From NCBI GenBank assembly GCA_963205465.1, contig CAUJKG010000059.1:1-18561 (forward strand): a stretch of 18,561 nt of DNA, read 5' to 3'. Below, one piece after another: positions 1 to 6,326 of the stretch. The notes below the pieces were generated by a model that did not search any database, was not told where the DNA came from, and saw only the letters and a list, made by a program, of their open reading frames with translations. Positions within the stretch are counted from its first letter, which is position 1. The number at the start of each line of letters is the position of its first letter. Source of the DNA: Pseudomonadota bacterium. Its GTDB lineage: Bacteria; Pseudomonadota; Alphaproteobacteria; Rhizobiales; Xanthobacteraceae. The position numbers and the translations under genes were made by a program.

Positions 1-661
1 TGCAGATCACGCGATCCACGCCGAAGCTCTCCACGACCTCGACGGCGTTCGACGAGGTGCAGCAGATGTCGCTTTCCGCCTTCACGTCGGCGGAGGTGTT
101 GACGTAGGTCACGATCGGCACGCCGGGATAACGCTGGCGCAAGAGCCGCACGTCCTCGCCGGTGATCGAGCTTGCGAGCGAGCAGCCCGCGCGCAGATCG
201 GGGATCAGCACGGTCTTGTCCGGGTTCAAGAGCTTCGAGGTCTCGGCCATGACGTGCACACCACCCTGGATGAGGATGTCGGCCTTAGACTTCGCGGCCT
301 CGCGCGCGAGCTGGAGCGAGTCGCCGACGACGTCGGCAACGCAGTTGTAGATCTCCGGCGTCTGGTAGTTGTGCGCGAGCAGCACCGCGTTGCGCTCTCG
401 CTTCAGCTTGTTGATCGCGGCGACGTAGGGCGCGTGGAACGGCCACTCGACCGGCGGGATCACCGACTTCACCTTTTCATAAAGGTGCGCGGTCTCGCGC
501 TCGACTTCCGCGTTCCATTCCAGCTTGGGCATCGGCAGCACGCCGAATTTCCGCGCGGCGGCGCCCGTGCCGGGACGCGGCACGACGAGCTCCCCGCGCG
601 CGACCGGCGGGGTCACGACTTCCACGTTCGGACGAATGTCACGATCAATGATTGCAACCAT
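1..661 (-). CDS. nadA: Quinolinate synthase NadA, 5' part (runs off the window edge)
   Basis: Quinolinate synthase condenses iminoaspartate (from L-aspartate oxidase) with dihydroxyacetone phosphate to make quinolinate, the de novo NAD precursor, in the cytoplasm using a [4Fe-4S] cluster. About 220 residues are visible on the minus strand and the frame is still open at base 1. Family marks are LLAHNYQTPEIY near residues 94-105, VADVVGDSLQLAR near 108-120, GVHVMAETSKLL near 134-145, and RAGCSLASS near 157-165, whose Cys160 should be the first cluster ligand. The other two ligands would lie outside the window. The ATG at 661 is preceded by GGGAGG (bases 667-672) at a spacing of about 5-6 nt, which fixes the start. 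The roughly 70-residue segment before the HNYQ core is longer than in the E. coli enzyme but is, from memory, usual for alphaproteobacteria. nadB and nadC would be expected downstream, outside the window. Confidence 0.95.
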   Translation of the reverse strand, partial: MVAIIDRDIRPNVEVVTPPVARGELVVPRPGTGAAARKFGVLPMPKLEWNAEVERETAHLYEKVKSVIPPVEWPFHAPYVAAINKLKRERNAVLLAHNYQTPEIYNCVADVVGDSLQLAREAAKSKADILIQGGVHVMAETSKLLNPDKTVLIPDLRAGCSLASSITGEDVRLLRQRYPGVPIVTYVNTSADVKAESDICCTSSNAVEVVESFGVDRVIC

Positions 662-689
662 CGGCGCCTCCCAATCTCCCTTCCGGGGA

Positions 690-716
690 CCTATATGCTC
701 TCTTTGAGCATATAGG
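690..716. promoter_or_regulatory. Perfect 11-bp-arm palindrome upstream of nadA; candidate NAD-repressor operator
   Basis: The arms CCTATATGCTC (690-700) and GAGCATATAGG (706-716) are perfect inverted repeats around a 5-bp centre. The site lies 29 bp upstream of the nadA start codon, and TATA-rich stretches within the arms could overlap a -10 element. The size, symmetry and A+T-rich outer arms fit a dimeric repressor site better than an RNA hairpin, and no T tract follows. In many alphaproteobacteria nadABC is controlled by the Nudix-related repressor NadQ. I recall a similar TATGCTC/GAGCATA half-site for it, but that memory is unchecked. The regulator identity is therefore inference; the palindrome is seen directly. 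Confidence 0.65.
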
Positions 717-943
717 ATCACAGAAAAGACCGGCCCAGGGCCGGAGTTATTCTCACTTCGAGCACAATATATAACCCATCCTGGCGGATTTCGCTAGCCC
801 CCTGTTTCAAGGGGCCCATGCGCGAGCGCGATAGCAGCGCAGCGCAAAACGATTTCCACCTGATATTGTTCACGTCTACGTTCCGCACGCGCGAAGGCAG
901 CCCGCGCCGCAACCAAGAAAATTCCGGCAGCCGGGAAACGCTT

Positions 944-2206
944 ATGCCGACGACGCCCGCTCCCGCCGCGCCCGCGCCGCTGCTCTCCTTTCTGAAGAAC
1001 CCGCTGGTGATCGTCCTCTTCGGATGCTTGCTGACGATGGTGACGTTCGGGCCGCGCGCCTCGTTCGGTCTTTTTCTGACGCCGATGTCGGCGCAATACG
1101 GCTGGGGCCGCGATGTCTTCGCGCTCGCCTTCGCCATCCAGAATCTTTTGTGGGGAATCGGCACGCCGTTCGCCGGCGCAATCGCCGACCGCTTCGGCAC
1201 GGCGAAGGTGCTGGCCGGTGGCGTCTTGCTTTATGCGCTCGGCCTCGGGCTCATGACCTATTCGACGACGCCGGTGACGCTGAACATCACCGGCGGCGTC
1301 CTCGTCGGCTTCGGGCTTTCCGCCTGCTCCTTCAACATCGTGCTCACAGCCTTCGGCAAACTCGTGCCGAAGGAATGGCAGGGCATCGCCTTCGGGGCGG
1401 GCACGGCCGCGGGATCGTTCGGGCAGTTTCTGTTTGCGCCGTTCGGCGTCGGCCTGATCGAGAACTACGGCTGGCAATACGCGCTGCTCGTGTTCGCGGC
1501 GATCCTGATCCTGGCGCTCCCCTTCGCCTTCGCGCTGCGCACAGCAAGCAACCGGGCTTCAGTGAACTCCGCAAACGCCACGGCCGAACAGGCACAGACG
1601 CTCCGCGAGGCGCTTGCGGAAGCTTTCGGCCATCGCTCCTATCTTTTCCTGGTCGCCGGCTTCTTCACCTGCGGCTTTCAGCTCGCTTTCGTGACCGCGC
1701 ATCTGCCGTCCTATCTCCTCGACCGCGGATTGTCCGCACAGGTCGGCGGCTGGACGCTGGCTATCATCGGGCTCTTCAACATCGTCGGATCGTTCGGCGC
1801 GGGATGGCTCGGCAGCCGCGTGCCCAAGCGCTACATCCTGTCCGCGATCTATCTGACGCGCGCGATCTCGATCGCGATTTTCATCTCGATCCCGCCGAGC
1901 ATCGAAGCAACGATGATCTTCGCGGTCGTAACGGGCCTGACCTGGCTTTCGACTGTGCCGCCGACCTCATCGCTGGTGTCGGTCATGTTCGGCACCAAAT
2001 GGTTCGCGATGCTCTACGGCTTCGTATTTTTCAGCCATCAGCTCGGCAGTTTCGTCGGCGTCTGGCTCGGCGGCGTCGCGTTCGAAATGTACGGCTCCTA
2101 TCAGATCGTATGGTGGCTTGCGGTCATGTTCGGCGTGCTGTCCGCACTCATCAATCTGCCGATCATCGAAAAGCCGGTCGCGCGTCTCGGCGCGCCGGCG
2201 GCATAA
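944..2206 (+). CDS. MFS transporter, first of three tandem paralogues
   Basis: This encodes a polytopic inner-membrane secondary transporter of the major facilitator superfamily, about 420 residues with around 12 hydrophobic segments. The first runs over residues 21-38 and ends in a TFGPRASFGLF motif shared in form with the two following genes. The loop 2-3 signature appears as GAIADRFG at residues 78-85. A FTCGFQ motif in the second half is also shared by all three. The frame is open back to an ATG at 818 with a purine-rich AAGGGG close by, but that would add 42 polar residues absent from the paralogues. I prefer the ATG at 944, which has only a weak GGGAA ribosome site. The substrate is not readable from sequence; the overall look suggests the carboxylate-transporter side of the MFS (oxalate/formate or monocarboxylate type), held loosely. 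Upstream bases 717-943 hold two short inverted repeats and a possible TATATA -10 near 768, but no clear promoter. Confidence 0.9.
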   Translation: MPTTPAPAAPAPLLSFLKNPLVIVLFGCLLTMVTFGPRASFGLFLTPMSAQYGWGRDVFALAFAIQNLLWGIGTPFAGAIADRFGTAKVLAGGVLLYALGLGLMTYSTTPVTLNITGGVLVGFGLSACSFNIVLTAFGKLVPKEWQGIAFGAGTAAGSFGQFLFAPFGVGLIENYGWQYALLVFAAILILALPFAFALRTASNRASVNSANATAEQAQTLREALAEAFGHRSYLFLVAGFFTCGFQLAFVTAHLPSYLLDRGLSAQVGGWTLAIIGLFNIVGSFGAGWLGSRVPKRYILSAIYLTRAISIAIFISIPPSIEATMIFAVVTGLTWLSTVPPTSSLVSVMFGTKWFAMLYGFVFFSHQLGSFVGVWLGGVAFEMYGSYQIVWWLAVMFGVLSALINLPIIEKPVARLGAPAA

Positions 2207-2207
2207 C

Positions 2208-2252
2208 GCATGATCCCGAAAAGTGTGAAACGGTTTTCAGAGAAGATCATGC
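2208..2252 (+). repeat. Dispersed palindromic intergenic repeat, copy 1
   Basis: This 45-bp element has perfect outer arms GCATGATC (2208-2215) and GATCATGC (2245-2252) and an inner GAAAA/TTTTC pairing, so it can fold into an interrupted hairpin. It begins 1 bp after the stop codon of the first MFS gene. A second copy lies at 10149-10197 in the opposite orientation and matches at 39 of 45 aligned positions, by hand count. I recall similar intergenic elements being abundant in Bradyrhizobium-like genomes, though I could not check. It most likely acts as a transcript 3' end or mRNA-stabilising structure; that role is inferred. Confidence 0.8.
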
Positions 2253-2270
2253 GCAAACAAAAGGCTAAAG

Positions 2271-2305
2271 CAGGATGGCAACTCGAAGAAAAGTCATCCT
2301 GTTTT
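2271..2305 (+). terminator. Terminator-like hairpin between first and second MFS genes
   Basis: A perfect 7-bp stem, CAGGATG (2271-2277) and CATCCTG (2295-2301), encloses a 17-nt loop and is followed directly by TTTT. The T tract is short and the loop long, so it should be a weak or partial terminator. It lies 18 bp past the palindromic repeat and may be the second half of the same dispersed element. It ends 11 bp before the start codon of the second MFS gene, so transcription from upstream would be reduced, not cleanly blocked. Confidence 0.45.
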
Positions 2306-2316
2306 AAGGAACCAGC

Positions 2317-3555
2317 ATGACAAGCGCCGACAACTCACGAAGCAGCTTCGGCTGGCAGACGCCGCTCGTCATCCTGATCTGCGGCTGCCTGATCGCACTT
2401 ATCGGCTTCGGCCCGCGCTCGTCGCTCGGCCTCTTCCTCACGCCGGTGACGCAGGAAAAAGGCTGGGGCCGCGATATCTACGCCTTCGCGCTCGCACTCC
2501 AGATGCTGTTGTGGGGCGCGGCGCAACCCTTCGTCGGCGGTATTGCCGACAAGTTCGGCGCGGTACGCGTTATGTGGGTAGGCGCGGTGCTCTATGCGCT
2601 CGGCCTGACCTGGATGGCCTACGCCTCGTCGCAGGCTGAACTGATCTTCTCCGCAGGTGCGCTGATCGGCTTCGGACTTGCGGGCACTTCTTTCACGGTA
2701 GTGATTGGCGCGTTCGGCAAATTGCTGCCGGCCCGTTGGCGCTCGCTCTCCTTCGGCATCAGCACGGCGGCAAGTTCGTTCGGACAATTTCTATTCTCGC
2801 CGCTCGCGGTCGGGCTGAACCAGGCGCTGAACTGGCACGCGACGCTTCTGATCTTCGCGGCCATCGTGCTGACCTTGATGCCGCTTTCTTTGGCGCTCGC
2901 GCGGCGAGGCGACGCACAGGAAAACGCCGCCGGCGGACCGGCGCAATCAGTCGGCGCCGCATTGCGCGAAGCCTTGCGCCACAAGAGCTTTGTGCTGCTG
3001 ATCCTCGGCTATTTCACCTGCGGCTTTCAGGTGTTCTTCATCACGATCCACCTGCCCGCCTATCTCGTGGACCGGGGCTTGGGCGTCGATATCGGCGCGT
3101 GGACCGTCGGCCTGATCGGCCTCTTCAATATCATCGGCTCGATCACGGCAGGCTATCTCAGCGACAAGATGCCGAGACGATTCATTCTCGCTTCCATTTA
3201 TTTTCTGCGGTCGGTCGCCATTGCGGTGTTCCTCCTCGTGCCGCCATCGCCGATTGCTTCGATGGTCTTCGGCGCGACCATGGGACTGCTATGGCTCTCG
3301 ACCATTCCACCGACACAGGGGCTGGTCGCGCTGATGTTCGGCACGCGCTGGCTCACCATGCTCGCCGGGCTCGCCTTTTTCAGCCATCAGGTCGGCGGCT
3401 TCCTCGGCGTATGGCTCGGCGGCATCCTCTACGAGCGCACCGGCTCCTATGACGTGGTCTGGTATCTCACGATCCTGCTCGGTCTGTTCGCGGCGGTGGT
3501 GAACCTACCGATCGTCGAGAAACCGGTGGCGCGGCTTAACGCGGCCGCGAACTGA
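2317..3555 (+). CDS. MFS transporter, second of three tandem paralogues
   Basis: A 412-residue inner-membrane MFS transporter with about 12 hydrophobic segments. It aligns along its whole length with the preceding and following genes and is clearly closer to the following one. Shared landmarks are IGFGPRSSLGLF near residues 29-40, GGIADKFG at 74-81 (the MFS loop 2-3 signature), YFTCGFQ followed by FITIHLPAYLVDRG in the second half, and a closing IVEKPVARL. The ATG at 2317 is preceded by AAGGA at 5-6 nt spacing, a good ribosome site. The third transporter follows after 17 bp, so the two are probably co-transcribed. A charged, small-residue central loop (residues about 203-220) separates the two six-helix halves. 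The substrate is unknown; the acuI-like gene downstream points to a short organic acid, but only by context. Confidence 0.92.
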   Translation: MTSADNSRSSFGWQTPLVILICGCLIALIGFGPRSSLGLFLTPVTQEKGWGRDIYAFALALQMLLWGAAQPFVGGIADKFGAVRVMWVGAVLYALGLTWMAYASSQAELIFSAGALIGFGLAGTSFTVVIGAFGKLLPARWRSLSFGISTAASSFGQFLFSPLAVGLNQALNWHATLLIFAAIVLTLMPLSLALARRGDAQENAAGGPAQSVGAALREALRHKSFVLLILGYFTCGFQVFFITIHLPAYLVDRGLGVDIGAWTVGLIGLFNIIGSITAGYLSDKMPRRFILASIYFLRSVAIAVFLLVPPSPIASMVFGATMGLLWLSTIPPTQGLVALMFGTRWLTMLAGLAFFSHQVGGFLGVWLGGILYERTGSYDVVWYLTILLGLFAAVVNLPIVEKPVARLNAAAN

Positions 3556-3572
3556 GCCCGGAGAGGAAAGCA

Positions 3573-4811
3573 ATGTCAGTGCCCGGCACTTCCCGCATCG
3601 ATCTCGGCTGGCGCTCCTATACCATCATCATTCTGTTCGGCTGCCTGGTCGCGATGATCGGCTTCGGTCCGCGCTCTTCGCTCGGGCTGTTCATGCCGTC
3701 GATGACCGCCGCGAACAACTGGAGCCGCGATATCTTTGCGTTCGCAATCGCTCTGCAGATGCTCTTGTGGGGCGCGGCACAGCCCGTTGCCGGGGCTTTC
3801 GCCGACCGCTACGGCGCACCGCGGGTCGTCTGTATCTCGGCGCTGCTCTACGCGGGCGGCCTGGCGATGATGGCCTACTCGACTTCTGCAGGCGCGCTCT
3901 TTTTCTCCGCGGGCGTGCTGATCGGCTTCGGTCTTTCGGGGATCGGCTTCACGATCGTCATCGGCGCATTCGGAAAACTGCTGCCGGTAGAGTGGCGCAC
4001 CTTTTCCTTCGGGATCGCAACGGCGGCGAGTTCGTTCGGGCAGTTTCTGTTTTCACCGCTTGCGGCAGGTCTGAACTCGGCGCTGCACTGGCAGACGACG
4101 CTCTTGATCTTCGCAGCGATCGTGTTGCTCACCATGCCGCTGTCGCTTGCGCTCGCAAAACCGCGGGAAGCGGCGAATGGTGCAGGACAGGCGGAAAGCC
4201 AGTCGGTACAGCAGGCCGTCAAGGAAGCGCTGAGCACCAGAAGCTATATCCTGCTCGTTACCGGATATTTCACCTGCGGCTTTCAACTCTTCTTCATCAC
4301 GGTGCATCTGCCGGCTTATCTCGTCGACCGCGGCATCTCGGTCGAGATCGGTGCGTGGACGCTCGCCATCATCGGGCTTTTCAACATCATCGGCTCGCTC
4401 GGGTCCGGATTCCTCGCCACACGCCTGCCGAAGCGCTACATGCTCGCCGTGATCTACGCGCTGCGTTCGCTCGCGATCCTGGTTTTCATCAACCTTCCGG
4501 CCTCACCCTGGATCGCCATGAGTTTCGGCGCGGTGATCGGTCTGCTCTGGCTATCGAGCGTGCCGCCGACACAGGGCATCATCGCGGTCCTTTTCGGCAC
4601 GCGCTGGCTGACCATGCTGGCGGGGCTTGCCTTCTTCAATCATCAGCTCGGCGGCTTTCTGGGTGTCTGGCTCGGCGGACTGCTGTATGAAAGCAGCGGC
4701 TCCTACACGGCAATCTGGTACGTCACGATCGCGCTGGGCATCATTTCGGCCGTCGTCAGCATTCCAATCATCGAGAAGCCTGTCGCGCGTCCGGTTGCCG
4801 CCAGCGCGTAA
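3573..4811 (+). CDS. MFS transporter, third of three tandem paralogues
   Basis: A 412-residue inner-membrane MFS transporter, the same length as the preceding paralogue and close to it throughout: IGFGPRSSLGLF near residues 29-40, GAFADRYG at 74-81, YFTCGFQLFFITVHLPAYL in the second half, and IIEKPVARP at the end. GGAGAGGAAAGCA just before the ATG at 3573 is a strong ribosome site. Gaps of 17 bp upstream and 18 bp downstream suggest one transcript with the second transporter and the reductase. Differences from the second copy cluster in the N-terminal tail, the loop after helix 1 (MPSMTAANNW against LTPVTQEKGW) and the central loop, so the copies may differ in substrate range or partner contacts. 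All three are intact, with no frameshift or internal stop. Confidence 0.92.
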   Translation: MSVPGTSRIDLGWRSYTIIILFGCLVAMIGFGPRSSLGLFMPSMTAANNWSRDIFAFAIALQMLLWGAAQPVAGAFADRYGAPRVVCISALLYAGGLAMMAYSTSAGALFFSAGVLIGFGLSGIGFTIVIGAFGKLLPVEWRTFSFGIATAASSFGQFLFSPLAAGLNSALHWQTTLLIFAAIVLLTMPLSLALAKPREAANGAGQAESQSVQQAVKEALSTRSYILLVTGYFTCGFQLFFITVHLPAYLVDRGISVEIGAWTLAIIGLFNIIGSLGSGFLATRLPKRYMLAVIYALRSLAILVFINLPASPWIAMSFGAVIGLLWLSSVPPTQGIIAVLFGTRWLTMLAGLAFFNHQLGGFLGVWLGGLLYESSGSYTAIWYVTIALGIISAVVSIPIIEKPVARPVAASA

Positions 4812-4829
4812 ATTCGTCTAGGAACGCTT

Positions 4830-5813
4830 ATGGGAAAATTCAAAGCCATCGTGGTGCCCGAGAAGGGCCAGCCCGCAGCACTCGGCGAATTCGACGAAGC
4901 GGCGCTCATGGACGGCGACGTTACCGTCGCGGTCGAATACTCAACCGTCAATTACAAGGACGGTCTCGCCATCACCGGAAAGGCGCCGGTGGTGCGCCGC
5001 TTTCCCATGATCCCGGGCATCGATTTCGCGGGCAAGGTCGAACACTCTTCCCATCCCGGCTTCAAGCCCGGCGACAGCGTGATCCTCAACGGCTGGGGTA
5101 CGGGCGAAACCCATCTCGGCGCGTATGGCGCGAAGTCCCGCGTGAAGGGAGACTGGCTGGTGCCGCTTCCCGCCGGCATGACCACGCGCGAAGCCATGGC
5201 GATCGGCACCGCGGGCTATACCGCGATGCTTTGCGTGCTCGCGCTGGAGAAAGCGGGCCTGAAGCCCGCCGATGGCACTATCGTTGTCACCGGCGCCGCC
5301 GGTGGCGTCGGCTCGGTCGCGATCGCTGTCCTTTCGAAGCTCGGCTACACAGTTGCCGCATCTACGGGGCGCGCCAGCGAAGCGGACTATCTCAAGTCAC
5401 TCGGCGCGTCCGAGATCGTCGAACGCGCGGAATTTTCGGCCCCGGCAAAGCCGCTCGGCAAAGAGCGCTTCGCCGGCGGCGTCGACTCGGTCGGTTCGCA
5501 TACGCTCGCCAACGTGCTTTCGATGACGAAGTACGGCGGCGCGGTGGCGGCCTGCGGTCTTGCGGCGGGGATGGATCTTCCGACTTCGGTGGCTCCGTTC
5601 ATCCTGCGCGGCGTTTCGCTACTTGGGGTCGACTCGGTGATGTGTCCGCAAGTGCGCCGCCGCGAAGCATGGCAGCGGCTCGCCACCGATCTCGACCGCA
5701 GCAAGCTCGCCGCCATGACCACCGAAATACCGCTCGAGGGCGTGATCGAATTCGCACCAAAAATTCTGGCCGGACAGGTCCGCGGACGCACGGTGGTCAA
5801 AGTCGGCGGTTAA
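4830..5813 (+). CDS. acuI: YhdH/AcuI-family acryloyl-CoA reductase (NADPH, zinc-independent MDR)
   Basis: A 327-residue medium-chain dehydrogenase/reductase that matches E. coli YhdH and the AcuI family closely in remembered blocks: VEYSTVNYKDGLAITGK (36-51), FPMIPGIDFAG (58-68), RVKGDWLVPLPAGM (104-117), IGTAGYTAMLCV (125-136), TGAAGGVGSVA (154-164, the nucleotide-binding glycine motif) and GRTVVKV at the end. AcuI enzymes reduce acryloyl-CoA to propionyl-CoA with NADPH, detoxifying acrylate arising from dimethylsulphoniopropionate or 3-hydroxypropionate breakdown. The catalytic-zinc ligands of alcohol dehydrogenases are absent, as expected. It starts 18 bp after the third transporter, behind AGGAA, so it is probably the last gene of that operon. 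The family call is strong; the in vivo substrate is inferred, since no DMSP lyase or CoA ligase is in the window. Confidence 0.9.
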   Translation: MGKFKAIVVPEKGQPAALGEFDEAALMDGDVTVAVEYSTVNYKDGLAITGKAPVVRRFPMIPGIDFAGKVEHSSHPGFKPGDSVILNGWGTGETHLGAYGAKSRVKGDWLVPLPAGMTTREAMAIGTAGYTAMLCVLALEKAGLKPADGTIVVTGAAGGVGSVAIAVLSKLGYTVAASTGRASEADYLKSLGASEIVERAEFSAPAKPLGKERFAGGVDSVGSHTLANVLSMTKYGGAVAACGLAAGMDLPTSVAPFILRGVSLLGVDSVMCPQVRRREAWQRLATDLDRSKLAAMTTEIPLEGVIEFAPKILAGQVRGRTVVKVGG

Positions 5814-5834
5814 GCCTCTTCACAGTTTCACTTG

Positions 5835-5860
5835 AAAAAAAAGCGCCAATTCCTGCGCTT
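5835..5860 (-). terminator. Intrinsic terminator, minus strand
   Basis: Read on the minus strand, AAGCGC (5860-5855), an 8-nt loop and GCGCTT (5846-5841) are followed by T residues; the plus strand shows eight A at 5835-5842. The stem is a perfect 6 bp and the T tract includes the last two stem pairs. On the plus strand the hairpin is followed by CCTTGTCTTC, a poor U tract, so it should work mainly for minus-strand transcripts. The nearest minus-strand gene feeding it is the LysR-type regulator ending at 6327, about 470 bp upstream on that strand. Confidence 0.6.
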
Positions 5861-5895
5861 CCTTGTCTTCGAGGGGTGTTGGCGGGTTCGATCCG

Positions 5896-6324
5896 ATGAT
5901 TCGCTCCGGCTTTTTTGCGATTGCAGCAATCCTGTTCGCGTCCTCCGCGTCGGCCGAAAGCCTGAACGCGAAGCAGGCGCGTATGTTCGTCGCCGGCAAG
6001 CTGTTTTCATACCAGTGCTTCGACGGCACCACCGGCGTCGGCCGCATTCACAATGACGGTTCGGCGGCAGGCACCATCCGCATCTCCGGCAAGGATCCCA
6101 CGCGTCACGTAAGGCTGCCGGTCAATACACTCTATGAAAGCGGCGAGCGCATCTGCGCCACCTTGAAGGGCCTGCCGTTCTCGCCCTGCTTCATCCTGAC
6201 GAAGACGAGCGAATACAGCTTCCGCGGCGCCGTTTCCGGCATGGGCTTCATGTATTGCGACTTCGTGCGCGGCGGCCGGCCCACGGTAACGAAGCGCACC
6301 CGCGTGCCGCAAAAGACCGAATAG
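5896..6324 (+). CDS. Small secreted protein of unknown function, four cysteines
   Basis: A 142-residue protein I do not recognise. The first 20 residues form a clear Sec signal peptide: a short positive N-region (MIRSG), a hydrophobic core (FFAIAAILFAS), and a cleavage site after SASA, before ESLNAKQA. The mature part has four cysteines, near residues 41, 87, 98 and 121, enough for two disulphides in the periplasm. It has repeated G/S/T-rich stretches and no membrane helix, so it is probably a small beta-rich periplasmic protein. The frame extends to a TTG at 5863, but the ATG at 5896 sits directly before the signal peptide and is preferred; its ribosome site is weak. It begins 82 bp after the reductase stop, so read-through from that operon is possible. 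It ends 2 bp before the stop of the convergent LysR-type gene. No function is proposed. Confidence 0.75.
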   Translation: MIRSGFFAIAAILFASSASAESLNAKQARMFVAGKLFSYQCFDGTTGVGRIHNDGSAAGTIRISGKDPTRHVRLPVNTLYESGERICATLKGLPFSPCFILTKTSEYSFRGAVSGMGFMYCDFVRGGRPTVTKRTRVPQKTE

Positions 6325-6326
6325 CG

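Noticed and set aside
254..715. Plus-strand open frame of about 150 codons opposite nadA
   Set aside because: It mirrors the strongly recognised NadA reading on the other strand, has no family motif, and is arginine/valine-rich as shadow frames in GC-rich DNA are.
730..744. 15-bp palindrome CCGGCCC-A-GGGCCGG before the first MFS gene
   Set aside because: No T tract on either strand and the pure G+C makeup is easily reached by chance; it is not supportable as terminator or operator.
799..814. Short hairpin CCCCT/AGGGG before an ATG at 818
   Set aside because: Only 5 bp of stem, and the ATG it would mask is probably not the real start of the transporter.
794..1477. Minus-strand open frame of 227 codons opposite the first MFS gene
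   Set aside because: It is highly charged, low-complexity translation of the antisense of a clear membrane-protein gene; no ribosome site or motif supports it.
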